Shown piece after piece: positions 16,350 to 25,116 of a stretch of 36,328 nt of DNA. The translations under genes were made by a program, and so were the position numbers. Position 1 is the first letter of the stretch, and each line of letters starts with the position of its first letter. The stretch covers positions 1 to 36,328 of the forward strand of contig JANSXK010000016.1 of the NCBI GenBank assembly GCA_024742995.1. The letters are read 5' to 3'. The DNA is from Gammaproteobacteria bacterium. Lineage in GTDB: Bacteria; Pseudomonadota; Gammaproteobacteria; Legionellales; Legionellaceae. Below the pieces are notes generated by a model that was given only the letters and a program-made list of their open reading frames with translations, was not told the DNA's origin and ran no database searches.

Positions 16350-18453
16350 GGCGTCCTCCTAATTTGGCTAATACCAACACCGTCAAAACCAATGTCGACA
16401 TAAAGATTGATAAATACAAGACGTGCGATCCAATTGCCATCTGGTAAAACAAAACCGCAACCCCATACGCCAGTACCAAAGACCACCCAATCGAAGCCCA
16501 CATCAAAGGCTTCGTGGCTTCTTGACGAATAGCGGCCATCGTTGACACACATGGAATATACAATAATACAAACAGCAAATAAGCATACGCGGCCTTAGCA
16601 GAACCAAAGCGCTCACTCAAGATACTAGACAAAGGTGTCATCACAGTCTCTTCAGACCCGGGCACAAATAAAAACAATAAATGCTCATAAATAGATTGGT
16701 AAGCTTGTTGACATGCGTGCCAGAGATCAATAGGAGCAACCATGCTCAAATCCAGATGTTGCATTTGTAGATATAAGCTATTCAGCGTGCCAATCACCAC
16801 TTCTTTGGCCAACATCCCAGTGATAAGGCTTACAACTGCCGGCCAATTTTCCGCACTAATTCCCATAGGTGCAAACAGAGGTGTCAACCATTGACCCAAC
16901 ATCGCTAAAACAGACGCGTGGTTTCCAAAAGACCAGGCATTTAAAATACTCAAAACAATACAAACAGGTAAAATCACCCGGCTGGCACGTTTTAGAAAAT
17001 AGCGTAACCGCACCCCAGCATCTCGACATAAATGTCGGAAAGAAGGCCGATGATAAGCCGGTAATTCTAAAACAAGCGGTGTGTTTTTGCCTTTCAGTAA
17101 GGTATGACGTACCAAATACCCTGTCACAACAGCCATCACAATACCCGTTAGGTAAAGAGAGAAGATAATTTGATAGCCTTTATGTGGGAAAAAAGCGGCC
17201 ACAAATACCGCATAAATAGCCAAACGGGCACTACAAGACATATAGGGATTCATTAAGACTGTTAAATATCGATCGCGCTCGGTCCGCAACGTTCGCGCCG
17301 CCATAATTGCGGGCACATTACAACCAAACCCCACAATCATAGGCACAAAAGCTTGTCCTGGTAAGCCCAAACGACACATCACACGATCCACCACAAATGC
17401 GGCTCGTGCCATATAACCCGAAGATTCTAGCGCTGCCATTAAAAAATACATCACCGCCAAGACAGGAATAAACGTCAGCATCGTATTTAATGCTTGGCCA
17501 ATACCATGAGTGATGATCGCAGTTAACCAAGGTGGGGTATGAATTTGGGATAATAAATATTCCGGGCCTTGCACAAACAACGCCTTAGAAACGATATCAA
17601 ACCCAGTTTGAAATGCCCCTCCGACGCCAATTGCTAGGAAAAACACCCCATACATCAGCGCAAAAAATATCGGTAACGCCAAAAAACGATTTAAAATAAG
17701 ACGATCTACTTTAGCCGTCAAATCCTCTTTGGCATCGGAACACTTGGTTTGCGCCATTTCAACCCAATCATGAATCATCTGATACCGCGCATCAGCCAAA
17801 ACAATGTCTAAGTCTGCGATAGGAGCGCCATGATCTGACTGTTCCATCCAGCGATAAGCGGCATACGCTGACGGTAAGGTTTCTTGTAATTCAGTAAAAT
17901 ACCGCACAATCTGACGCGGCAACCGTTTTTTTAAATGAGCAGGCACAACAGGATGTTGTTCGATATCACGCATACTCGCCCGCAATGCATCAAACCCAAT
18001 CTGGCGATGTGCCTGCAACGTCACCACAGGACAAGCCAATTGCTGTGATAAGACCTGTGTATCAATCTCAATACCACGTTGTGCTGCAATATCTGTCATA
18101 TTCAACACAACCACCATGGGTTTCCCCAATTCTAATAATTGGCTGGTCAAATACAAATGACGCTCTAAGTGACAGGCATCTATCACATTGATGATCAGAG
18201 CACTGTCATTTGAAGCAACCACTTGTGTCGTAATTTGCGCATCTTTGGCTTCAATATGCTCAGGCATACTCAATTCATACACGCCTGGTAAGTCTAAGAT
18301 TTCGTAGGTTTCTCCAGCATCAACATAAGTACCCGCTTTCTTTTCAATCGTCACCCCAGGCCAATTGCCAACGCGTTGTTGACTATCAGTCAGTCCATTG
18401 AATAACGTGGTTTTACCACAATTGGGATTACCAACCAATACCACCTGTTTCAT
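16330..18453 (-). CDS. feoB: Ferrous iron transporter FeoB
   Basis: The inner-membrane Fe(II) transporter, 707 residues from the ATG at 18453, whose ATGA overlaps the feoA stop; an in-frame ATG 15 bases further upstream is less likely. The N-terminal G-protein domain shows G1 GNPNCGKT (residues 8-15), G3 DLPGVYEL and G4 NMTD. A helical GDI-like domain follows, then about eight or more membrane helices containing the two Gate regions with GFGCNVPA and MSCSARLAIYA, whose cysteines line the pore. The family is normally 700-775 residues, so it looks complete. Expression is probably repressed by Fur through the box upstream of feoA. Confidence 0.97.
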   Translation of the reverse strand: MKQVVLVGNPNCGKTTLFNGLTDSQQRVGNWPGVTIEKKAGTYVDAGETYEILDLPGVYELSMPEHIEAKDAQITTQVVASNDSALIINVIDACHLERHLYLTSQLLELGKPMVVVLNMTDIAAQRGIEIDTQVLSQQLACPVVTLQAHRQIGFDALRASMRDIEQHPVVPAHLKKRLPRQIVRYFTELQETLPSAYAAYRWMEQSDHGAPIADLDIVLADARYQMIHDWVEMAQTKCSDAKEDLTAKVDRLILNRFLALPIFFALMYGVFFLAIGVGGAFQTGFDIVSKALFVQGPEYLLSQIHTPPWLTAIITHGIGQALNTMLTFIPVLAVMYFLMAALESSGYMARAAFVVDRVMCRLGLPGQAFVPMIVGFGCNVPAIMAARTLRTERDRYLTVLMNPYMSCSARLAIYAVFVAAFFPHKGYQIIFSLYLTGIVMAVVTGYLVRHTLLKGKNTPLVLELPAYHRPSFRHLCRDAGVRLRYFLKRASRVILPVCIVLSILNAWSFGNHASVLAMLGQWLTPLFAPMGISAENWPAVVSLITGMLAKEVVIGTLNSLYLQMQHLDLSMVAPIDLWHACQQAYQSIYEHLLFLFVPGSEETVMTPLSSILSERFGSAKAAYAYLLFVLLYIPCVSTMAAIRQEATKPLMWASIGWSLVLAYGVAVLFYQMAIGSHVLYLSIFMSTLVLTVLVLAKLGGRRALSPS

Positions 18454-18683
18454 GACAGTTTTTTCCAATGTAAAGCCAGCAAATCTTCGCGACGCAATGC
18501 CGTCATCACACCTCGGAGATCAATCTGAATGGGGCTACCCAGCGGCGCAATCCGCACTATCTGAATCACCACACCCACGGTCATGCCCATCGCCAATAAT
18601 TGTCGTCGAAAAGCGGTATCGATCGTGCCATAATCCAGCAAACGCATTTGGTCTCCAGGCACCCAATCATCAGCTTGACTCAT
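18450..18683 (-). CDS. feoA: FeoA, SH3-like partner of FeoB
   Basis: A 77-residue cytoplasmic beta-barrel protein. It carries FeoA features: RQLLAMGMTVGVVIQIVRIAP-type core (QLLAMGMTVG then IVRIAPLG), and PIQIDLRGVMTALRREDL, the G..ALR motif. FeoA is required for Fe(II) uptake with FeoB. First gene of feoABC, with a TATAAT and Fur box directly upstream. The ribosome-binding site is weak. Confidence 0.93.
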   Translation of the reverse strand: MSQADDWVPGDQMRLLDYGTIDTAFRRQLLAMGMTVGVVIQIVRIAPLGSPIQIDLRGVMTALRREDLLALHWKKLS

Positions 18684-18711
18684 AAATCACACACTAAACA
18701 ACCAAAGAGAC

Positions 18712-18717
18712 ATTATA
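18712..18717 (-). promoter_or_regulatory. -10 element of the feoABC promoter
   Basis: The minus strand reads TATAAT, 28 bases before the feoA ATG. No good -35 is visible; the Fur box occupies that region. Confidence 0.5.
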
Positions 18718-18731
18718 TCATAAGTGTAATC

Positions 18732-18744
18732 GAGAATCATTCTC
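18732..18744 (-). promoter_or_regulatory. Fur box upstream of feoA
   Basis: GAGAATCATTCTC is a perfect inverted repeat around a single centre base and matches typical Fur operators (GAGAATGATTCTC on the feo strand). It covers the -35 region of the feo promoter. The rest of the 371-base gap to the next gene holds that gene's promoter and a doubtful 35-codon ORF at 18815-18922. Confidence 0.65.
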
Positions 18745-18983
18745 ATATAGAACATTGGAGCGTGATCCCATGAAGGGGATGTGACAAGGCACAGTTTTTA
18801 TGATGAATTAAAATATGCTATGTCATCTTACAAACAAAGGTTATCCATTATATATAGAACTGCGCAAAGTGCTCAAAGCATCTGGAGACTCTGCATATAC
18901 CTGCACTTCTGACAAACAATAAACATACTCTACGTACAAACTGACCCTATAAAGTCAAATTAAGATCATTTTGAATTAAAATA

Positions 18984-19012
18984 TTGCAATATGTGAATAA
19001 TAATGGTATCAT
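18984..19012 (+). promoter_or_regulatory. Sigma-70 promoter of the secreted orphan gene
   Basis: TTGCAA (18984-18989) and TATCAT (19007-19012) are 17 bases apart, 43 bases before the ATG. Confidence 0.5.
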
Positions 19013-19054
19013 ACCCACACATTTAGAACCTGTACTATCATTTAAGGCGCCTCG

Positions 19055-19591
19055 ATGAAATCATTTTTTATAAGTAGCTTACTCTTCCTTTGTTTATCCA
19101 GTGGACAAGCATACTGCGATGATCTTGAAAGTGCTGCTCACCTTAAAGTAACCTTACGTAATGTAGGTGCAGGACCTTGTGTGTTGAAAAAAGCTGAATT
19201 TAAATCCGGCGCACTTTTAACAGGACAACAAATTCCTACCCCATTACCAGCAGATGGATCTAACCACTCTTTTACGATGGATACCAATATGTTTTCTCAT
19301 AAACCATTGATGTCTGAGATCGACTTACAATATCAATGCGACATAGAAGAAGAACAGAAGTTTATAAAATTTAGTATTAAATCCGGCTTGGATCCAGCTC
19401 ATGATACGGTATACGATTGTCCAGCAAATGGTGCGTCTGATGTCAAAGATGAAGGCGAGCTAGAGCTTAAAGTGATCGAACAAGCTGATGTATTTGCGAC
19501 AATAACCAAGAGTGTGAAACCAACTTACGGACGCTGTATCATCAATCCCATACAACAAGGTGGTTCTGTGACCATCGAATTGTCACACTAA
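19055..19591 (+). CDS. Secreted protein of unknown function
   Basis: 178 residues that I do not recognise. A clear signal peptide (MKSFFISSLLFLCLSSGQAY, cleavage near SGQAYC) predicts export. The mature protein looks beta-rich, with LKVTLRNVGAGPC, a PLPADGSNHSFTMD turn and four conserved-looking cysteines (in GPCVL, YQCDI, YDCPA, GRCII), which could form two disulfides in the periplasm or outside the cell. This is reminiscent of small beta-sandwich proteins, but I cannot name a family. It has its own promoter and is convergent with zapE, with 2 bases between stops. Confidence 0.75.
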   Translation: MKSFFISSLLFLCLSSGQAYCDDLESAAHLKVTLRNVGAGPCVLKKAEFKSGALLTGQQIPTPLPADGSNHSFTMDTNMFSHKPLMSEIDLQYQCDIEEEQKFIKFSIKSGLDPAHDTVYDCPANGASDVKDEGELELKVIEQADVFATITKSVKPTYGRCIINPIQQGGSVTIELSH

Positions 19592-19593
19592 TA

Positions 19594-20664
19594 TCAACTC
19601 AGCAGCGTTCTTCTCGATAAATAGTCGTCTGACTGCATTTCTTCCAAACGACTCAAGGTTCGTGCAAACTCTGTCAACATGGGCCCAGACTCATAAAGTG
19701 CAGCAGCTGGCACTGCGGCGGAAATGATCAAACGAATCCCCCGATCATACAAAATATCGATCAAGTGCATCAGTAGTACCACAGCCGTATTTGAAGACCC
19801 TTGATTTAACACTGGGATATTAGAAACAAAAATGGTGTGAAATCGATCTGCTATTTCGATATAATCCAATTGACAACGCGGCATGGCGCAAATCACATCA
19901 AAATCAAACCAAGCCACCGTTTGACTCGATCTGACAACCGGAATCATTCTCGACTGCACTGCAATTTCTCCGCCAATTTTGCCATCTGAGGCCAAAGCTT
20001 GAAATTGTTGTACCATCAAGGCTTGATGACGCGCGTTCAGAGGATAGACATAGGCATGTAACGCAAGAGTTTTGCCCAAACGATAATCACGCTCCGACTG
20101 TATCTGGATCTCGTCACAATGCTGGTGCAATAAAGACAATGCGGGCAAAAAACGTTGCCGATTCAAGCCATCACGATATAAATCATCTATTTTGGTATTA
20201 GAAGTTGCCACCAAAACCACACCATTCGCAAACAATGCTTGTAGCAATTCTGCCAAGACCATAGCGTAAGCGATATCCTCAACGATGAATTCATCCACAC
20301 AAATCACTTTATATTGCTGAGAAAATTCTGTCGCAATCGTTAATAGTGGATCAGTTTGGCCTTGTAGCAATCGTAGTCTCCGATCAACCTGCTGCATAAA
20401 ACGTAAAAAATGTACCCGTAATTTATGATGCGTTGGTAAATATTGATAAAATAAATCCATCATAAATGTTTTGCCGACGCCCACTGGCCCAGCGATAAAT
20501 AATCCTTTATTAGCACGTTTTGGTAACAATACACGATACCAAGCCTGCCATGATGACAGTCCACTGGCCACACGCTGCATCGGTGCCAACAAACGTCGTT
20601 GTTCAGCATCATCTTGAATATCGCCTCGTTTTACGGCAGCAAGATAGGCCTTTTCTAATGACAT
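19594..20664 (-). CDS. zapE: AFG1-like ATPase, cell division protein ZapE
   Basis: 356 residues from the ATG at 20664, which overlaps the upstream stop as TAATG and follows GGATGG; an ATG 12 bases earlier lacks a ribosome-binding site. P-loop GPVGVGKT (about residues 59-66), FMMDLFY, Walker B VICVDEF, and VATSNTKIDDLYRDGLNRQRFLP region match the AFG1/ZapE family. In E. coli ZapE associates with the Z-ring and destabilises FtsZ polymers under stress. It is transcribed after the hydrolase. Confidence 0.92.
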   Translation of the reverse strand: MSLEKAYLAAVKRGDIQDDAEQRRLLAPMQRVASGLSSWQAWYRVLLPKRANKGLFIAGPVGVGKTFMMDLFYQYLPTHHKLRVHFLRFMQQVDRRLRLLQGQTDPLLTIATEFSQQYKVICVDEFIVEDIAYAMVLAELLQALFANGVVLVATSNTKIDDLYRDGLNRQRFLPALSLLHQHCDEIQIQSERDYRLGKTLALHAYVYPLNARHQALMVQQFQALASDGKIGGEIAVQSRMIPVVRSSQTVAWFDFDVICAMPRCQLDYIEIADRFHTIFVSNIPVLNQGSSNTAVVLLMHLIDILYDRGIRLIISAAVPAAALYESGPMLTEFARTLSRLEEMQSDDYLSRRTLLS

Positions 20665-21329
20665 TAGACCATCCATTCACGAAGATATCGTTGTAAACAA
20701 TCTTTCAAATCAAGAAGCTTGCCATGAAAAAAATGCCCCGTATCATTAAAATACTCAATATTGGGTTGCAAAGGATGTGATTGCACAAAATCTTCTACAG
20801 CTGTAACAGGAACGACTTCATCCTCTTTTCCGATCACCACTAACCATGGTGTCTGGGGCGGTAAATCAAGGGTATAGTCGTAGTGCTGAACCGACGGCGC
20901 AATCGTGATCAGAGCACTAGGATAACTAAATGCTTCTTGATATAGCGTTAAAGCACGAAATGCCACATACGAACCAAATGAGAACCCTGCAAAGAAAACG
21001 GTGCGATTTGAGGGTTCACATAAGCTCAGAAGATGCAGCATATCTTCGCTTTCACCAATACCGGCATCATACGTCCCCGCAGATTGCCCCACACCGCGAA
21101 AATTAAAACGAATAGAAGCAACGCCTAATTCGCGAAAGGCGCGTGCCATAATCGCCACAACTTTATTATTCATAGTCCCACCCTGCAACGAATGCGGATG
21201 CCCTAAAATAGCCAAATACTGCGACCCCACTTCCGCTGGCACTTCTAAAACCACTTCCAAATCACCCGCATGCCCCTGCATCGTCACATGATGAATGCCA
21301 GGGATCTCTAATTTATCCAATAGGGTCAT
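20664..21329 (-). CDS. Alpha/beta hydrolase (COG2945-like)
   Basis: 221 residues from the ATG at 21329 (in-frame ATG at 21374 would add 15 residues and has no visible ribosome-binding site). Features of this hydrolase group: LGHPHSLQGGTMNNKVV, FNFRGVGQSAGTYDAGIGE, nucleophile elbow GFSFGS, acid GKEDEVVP and His in NDTGHFFHG, giving an apparently complete Ser-Asp-His triad. The substrate is unknown. Its stop overlaps the zapE start by one base, so the two are probably co-transcribed. Confidence 0.85.
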   Translation of the reverse strand: MTLLDKLEIPGIHHVTMQGHAGDLEVVLEVPAEVGSQYLAILGHPHSLQGGTMNNKVVAIMARAFRELGVASIRFNFRGVGQSAGTYDAGIGESEDMLHLLSLCEPSNRTVFFAGFSFGSYVAFRALTLYQEAFSYPSALITIAPSVQHYDYTLDLPPQTPWLVVIGKEDEVVPVTAVEDFVQSHPLQPNIEYFNDTGHFFHGKLLDLKDCLQRYLREWMV

Positions 21330-21463
21330 CTCTATCGATCCATATAATGAAATGCTTTGAATTCTAATCTGCATCGTTTATGATGTCGACAGCATAGACG
21401 AATAAATTCGCGATGACTAACAAGAGAAAAATTTGATCACTACCAACACGGAGGACTTGATCC

Positions 21464-21529
21464 ATGAGACAGGTACCTAAGATGTATTGCTTTGATCTCC
21501 AGCACAATCACGCTCGGAGGTCCCTATGA
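21464..21529 (+). CDS. Short leader ORF coupled to panB
   Basis: A 21-codon ORF (MRQVPKMYCFDL...) with a perfect GGAGG at 21450-21454, nine bases before its ATG. Its TGA overlaps the panB ATG as ATGA, and the panB ribosome-binding site (GGAGG) lies inside it. The arrangement fits a translated leader that controls access to the panB start. No run of one amino acid or attenuator hairpin is obvious. It could also be a chance ORF. Confidence 0.45.
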   Translation: MRQVPKMYCFDLQHNHARRSL

Positions 21530-22314
21530 AACTACATGATTTTGCTCGAAGAAAAAATACTGCCAAAATTACAGTCTTAACTTGCTACGACTACCCTTCT
21601 GCTTGCTCCATTGCCAATACCAGCCTTGATTGCATCTTAGTTGGTGATTCTGTTGCGATGACGGTACATGGACATACAAGCACCATCATGGCAGATATGG
21701 ACATGATGGTCATGCACACCGCAGCAGTTGCTCGCGGTTTAGGCAAGCAATTTCTGATCGCAGATCTGCCTTTTTTATGCCATCGTGAATCCCTTTCTGA
21801 AACCATGACCAATATCAAACGTCTGGTACAAGCTGGCGCACACGCCGTTAAAATTGAAGGCGGAGACACCCACTCGTGTGACACAATTGCCCACATCGTC
21901 ACATCAGGCGTCCCTATCATCGGGCATATTGGTTTGACCCCTCAGTCTGTTTTACAATTAGGTGGCTATAAAGTACAGGGGCGAATGGATGAACAAGCAG
22001 AACAATTACTCAGTCAAGCACGACAATTAGAAGCTGCTGGCTGTGTTGCATTGGTGCTCGAGTGCATCCCAACCGCCTTGGCCAAAACCATCACAAACGC
22101 GCTGAAAATCCCGACCATTGGCATAGGTGCTGGCTCCGGGACCGATGGCCAAGTCTTGGTTTGGCACGACTTCTTAGGATTATATGGCGATGTCAATTAC
22201 CGCTTTGTCAAACAATTTGCCGATGGCAAATCACTCTTTGATGAGGCTATCCAACGCTATACAACGGAAGTCCAAGAAGGACAATTTCCAAGTCTAGAAC
22301 ATTCATTTGAATAG
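21526..22314 (+). CDS. panB: Ketopantoate hydroxymethyltransferase
   Basis: 262 residues; transfers a hydroxymethyl group from 5,10-methylene-THF to alpha-ketoisovalerate, the first step of pantothenate synthesis. Motifs: LTCYDYPSA, LVGDSVAMTVHGH (metal-binding Asp), IADLPF, AGAHAVKIEGG, GHIGLTPQSV and PTIGIGAGSGTDGQVLV. A GGAGG lies 6 bases before the ATG. panC follows after 7 bases. No panD or panE is in the window. Confidence 0.97.
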   Translation: MKLHDFARRKNTAKITVLTCYDYPSACSIANTSLDCILVGDSVAMTVHGHTSTIMADMDMMVMHTAAVARGLGKQFLIADLPFLCHRESLSETMTNIKRLVQAGAHAVKIEGGDTHSCDTIAHIVTSGVPIIGHIGLTPQSVLQLGGYKVQGRMDEQAEQLLSQARQLEAAGCVALVLECIPTALAKTITNALKIPTIGIGAGSGTDGQVLVWHDFLGLYGDVNYRFVKQFADGKSLFDEAIQRYTTEVQEGQFPSLEHSFE

Positions 22315-22321
22315 GTGACGC

Positions 22322-23083
22322 ATGCAAATCATTCATTCGCTTGCTGACTGGCAAACGGCCCGTCGTGACATCGCGCCAAACAAATCTTTGGGGTATCTCG
22401 CCACCATGGGTAATTTACATCGTGGCCATGCCTCGCTGTGTGAACAATCGCAACGTGAAAACGATCTGACCGTTGTCAGCATTTTTGTCAATCCCACCCA
22501 ATTTAATCAAGTAGAAGACTTCGAAAACTATCCTAAGACATTGGATGCCGATTTCGAATTGCTCAAACAATTGGGTGTAGATTACTGTTTCGTACCCGAC
22601 CAAGATGAGATATATGCTGACAACTATCGCTATCGGGTCACGGAAACCTCCCTTGCTGGACAATTAGAAGACGCACGACCCGGGCATTTTGATGGTGCTT
22701 TAACCGTGCTCATGAAATGCTTTAATCTAATCAAACCCCATCGAACATACTTCGGTGAAAAAGATTATCAGCAATGTTTGTTAGTCCAGGGTATGGCCAA
22801 AGCTTTTTTTCTTGATCTTGAGGTGATCATGAGCCCTCTTCTTCGTGAGGACAGTGGTTTGGCGTATAGCTCACGTAATAATCGTTTGAGTCCAGAGGAA
22901 CGTAAATTAGCTGATCAATTCGCCGCCATATTTCACCAAGACAAATCTTGTGCTGACATCAGTGCGGAATTAAAACAATTAGGCATTCCAGTCGAATATG
23001 TTGAAGAACACAATCAGCGCCGTTTTGCCGCTGTGTTTATTGGAGATGTACGATTAATTGACACGTACGCAGTCCCGGCATAG
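22322..23083 (+). CDS. panC: Pantothenate synthetase
   Basis: 253 residues; ATP-dependent condensation of pantoate with beta-alanine. The nucleotidyltransferase HIGH-like site is HRGHASL in [50 protein letters not shown] and the ATP-site [11 protein letters not shown] are all present. It is about 30 residues shorter than the E. coli enzyme, with the loss in the C-terminal domain. Second gene of panBC; a hairpin terminator follows. Confidence 0.96.
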   Translation: MQIIHSLADWQTARRDIAPNKSLGYLATMGNLHRGHASLCEQSQRENDLTVVSIFVNPTQFNQVEDFENYPKTLDADFELLKQLGVDYCFVPDQDEIYADNYRYRVTETSLAGQLEDARPGHFDGALTVLMKCFNLIKPHRTYFGEKDYQQCLLVQGMAKAFFLDLEVIMSPLLREDSGLAYSSRNNRLSPEERKLADQFAAIFHQDKSCADISAELKQLGIPVEYVEEHNQRRFAAVFIGDVRLIDTYAVPA

Positions 23084-23113
23084 CTCACAAATCATCATTG
23101 CGAACGATAAAGC

Positions 23114-23148
23114 AAAGATCTCTTCGCCTGAAAAGAAAAGAGATCTTT
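23114..23148. terminator. Bidirectional terminator between panC and orphan gene
   Basis: AAAGATCTCTT and AAGAGATCTTT make a perfect 11-bp stem with a 13-base loop, ending in short U runs in both directions. It sits between convergent genes. Confidence 0.65.
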
Positions 23149-23151
23149 CAA

Positions 23152-23805
23152 TTAATGAAGATGGACCAATTGCGTGTGCACTTCCACTGCAAAGTAACGA
23201 TTAAACGTTTGCAAAGAAGGCATCGTCGGCCATTGGATAATTTGTGCGGCTTTTTGCATCAACTGATGCTTGAAAATAGGACGGCAATACCGCTGCACCA
23301 AAGGTTTGACATCAGCTCGCATATCAAAGCGCTTCACCAAAACAGTCGCTTCAGGTGCAGGCTTTGGTGCTGCCAAAGTCTGCAAGAGTCCCTGCACTTC
23401 AATTTGATCGTCTTCGGTTGATGGCATCCATTCCAAATCCACTACTTTGGGTTTCACGCAAACCAATTGATGGCAATCATCAATAGAAGCTTCCGTTAAA
23501 ATACTTTGAGAATGGACCTCAAATTTAAAGCAGTATAGAAAATCTAAAAAATCTGCTTTAATCTTGCTCGCCAACGTCTTACCAATCAAACGTGTCACTT
23601 CGTGACGAAACATAAATGGAAATAAGCGTTCTAGCTGCTCCAATAACGCGTCATCATCTTCACAGACAGGTAATGAATAAGCAGTCGTGTCCGTGTCTAC
23701 TTCTTCATCTTCCGGATAATCAAAATCTGGTAATTGCTCAACAACAAAACTAGTAAAAAAAGAAGTTGGCTTTAAAACAATAATACAAGGCTTAAATTGT
23801 GACAT
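23152..23805 (-). CDS. Conserved-looking protein of unknown function
   Basis: 217 residues that I cannot assign. No signal peptide or membrane helix is visible. An acidic stretch (PEDEEVDTDTT, about residues 30-41) follows a beta-strand-rich start (FKPCIIVLKPTSFF); the C-terminal half contains VKRFDMRADVKPLVQRYCRP and a Trp/Phe-rich end. Codon use resembles neighbours. It stands alone: convergent with panC through a terminator, divergent from mutY. Confidence 0.7.
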   Translation of the reverse strand: MSQFKPCIIVLKPTSFFTSFVVEQLPDFDYPEDEEVDTDTTAYSLPVCEDDDALLEQLERLFPFMFRHEVTRLIGKTLASKIKADFLDFLYCFKFEVHSQSILTEASIDDCHQLVCVKPKVVDLEWMPSTEDDQIEVQGLLQTLAAPKPAPEATVLVKRFDMRADVKPLVQRYCRPIFKHQLMQKAAQIIQWPTMPSLQTFNRYFAVEVHTQLVHLH

Positions 23806-23950
23806 AATGCTCCCCTAAGTTCACTCTCTGAGTACAAATGAAAAGCTTAAATCAAAATCTTAATGCTCGTGCATACATCTTACTGCCATATATTCTACTC
23901 TTCCATTTCACTGGAACACATTTAGACTATCACTTGTCCAACATGAATTG

Positions 23951-24020
23951 CAATACATCTTATAAAAATAATTTTGAACTGGATCAACAATAATGAATCG
24001 GATCACAAAAAGCTTCATCA
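23951..24020 (+). repeat. Tandem duplication of the mutY 5' region, upstream copy
   Basis: It matches 24031-24100 with 6 differences in 70 bases, at an 80-base offset. The copy includes TCTTATAAA, CTGGATC and the mutY start region AATAATGAATCGGATCAC. The upstream ATG (23993) is therefore a relic of a former mutY start. Confidence 0.85.
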
Positions 24021-24073
24021 ATATGATTTTCAATATGTCTTATAAAGATAATTTTGAGCTGGATCGACAATAA
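23993..24073 (+). CDS. Leader ORF made by duplication of the mutY start
   Basis: Twenty-six codons beginning with the first eight residues of MutY (MNRITKSF), then leaving the mutY frame because the 80-base offset is not a multiple of 3. It ends in TAA, whose last A is the first base of the real mutY ATG (TAATG). If translated it would couple ribosomes to mutY. The ribosome-binding site is as weak as that of mutY. Confidence 0.35.
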   Translation: MNRITKSFINMIFNMSYKDNFELDRQ

Positions 24074-24100
24074 TGAATCGGATCACAAAAAGCTTCACCA
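24031..24100 (+). repeat. Tandem duplication of the mutY 5' region, downstream copy
   Basis: The second copy of the 70-base repeat, with the functional mutY ATG at 24073. All six differences are substitutions, so the duplication is neither brand new nor badly decayed. Confidence 0.85.
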
Positions 24101-25101
24101 GATCGTTGTTAAATTGGTATGCCAAGCATGGACGTAAAGATCTGCCGTGGCAAAATCCTTACATTGATTATCGCGTATGGCTCTCAGAGATCATGCTACA
24201 ACAGACGCAGGTCAAAACAGTGATCCCTTATTTTCTACGGTTTATCGTGCGTTATCCTGATATCCATCATTTGGCTCATGCGTCTTTGGATGATGTTTTG
24301 GCGCTCTGGTCAGGCTTAGGATATTACTCACGAGCGCGCAATTTACATCGCACCGCGCAAATCATTGTCAGCCAATATCAGGGCGCGTTTCCGCAAGATT
24401 TGCTGCAATTACAACAATTACCTGGCATTGGTCCTTCCACTGCCGCTGCCATTGCTTCTTTAGCATTTGAGCAACCCACTGCTATTTTAGATGGCAATGT
24501 AAAGCGAGTGATTAGTCGCTATTTTTTATGTTCCGGTTCGGACAAAGTATTATGGCAACAAGCACAAGCCTGTATGCCGAAAACACAGTGTCGATCATAT
24601 ACCCAAGCCATCATGGATATGGGCGCAACCTGTTGCACTCATAAACAACCACAGTGCGTGCGTTGCCCGCTCAGTACCCATTGCCAGGCATTTCTACAAG
24701 ACGTGATACAAGATTACCCCCTAAAAAAACCGCAAAAAGTTCGACCGATACGCCAAGAGCAGTTTTTGTTGTTACATACACCAGAACGTCTCATCTATTT
24801 AGAACAACGTCCGGCAAAAGGCATCTGGGGCGGATTATGGTGTATGCCAAATCTGGATAACGATGCCTGTGCAAGAACCCATCTCATGCAGCATTATGGG
24901 CTTGATCCTCAAACCATCACACCGCTGACGTCTTTTAAGCATTCCTTCACACATTTTCATTTACATATCACTGCCTATAGTATCCAAACAGCATACATAG
25001 CTTCCATGCCAGGACAATGGGTATCAGAAGAAAAATTAGAAACCTTGGGATTGGCAAAACCAGTGAAAAAAATTATAGCGTGTTTTTTTAAAGCTTCCTG
25101 A
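24073..25101 (+). CDS. mutY: A/G-specific adenine DNA glycosylase
   Basis: 342 residues; removes adenine mispaired with 8-oxoguanine. The HhH-GPD domain shows catalytic Glu39 in SEIMLQQTQV, the helix-hairpin-helix LPGIGPSTAAAIAS, and catalytic Asp140 in ILDGNVKRV. The iron-sulfur loop C188-x6-C195-x2-C198-x5-C204 is intact. The C-terminal Nudix-like 8-oxoG recognition domain (about 225-340) includes GIWGGLWCMP and FKHSFTHFHLHI. Length matches E. coli MutY (350). The promoter and start region are duplicated just upstream. Confidence 0.97.
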   Translation: MNRITKSFTRSLLNWYAKHGRKDLPWQNPYIDYRVWLSEIMLQQTQVKTVIPYFLRFIVRYPDIHHLAHASLDDVLALWSGLGYYSRARNLHRTAQIIVSQYQGAFPQDLLQLQQLPGIGPSTAAAIASLAFEQPTAILDGNVKRVISRYFLCSGSDKVLWQQAQACMPKTQCRSYTQAIMDMGATCCTHKQPQCVRCPLSTHCQAFLQDVIQDYPLKKPQKVRPIRQEQFLLLHTPERLIYLEQRPAKGIWGGLWCMPNLDNDACARTHLMQHYGLDPQTITPLTSFKHSFTHFHLHITAYSIQTAYIASMPGQWVSEEKLETLGLAKPVKKIIACFFKAS

Positions 25102-25116
25102 AGATTGTACGTCGTC

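Noticed and set aside
16869-17168. 99-codon plus-strand ORF inside feoB
   Set aside because: Antisense to the conserved FeoB membrane domain; no independent support.
23951-24100. CRISPR-like repeat
   Set aside because: Only two copies, 70 bases long and 80 bases apart, one of them containing the start of mutY; this is a simple tandem duplication.
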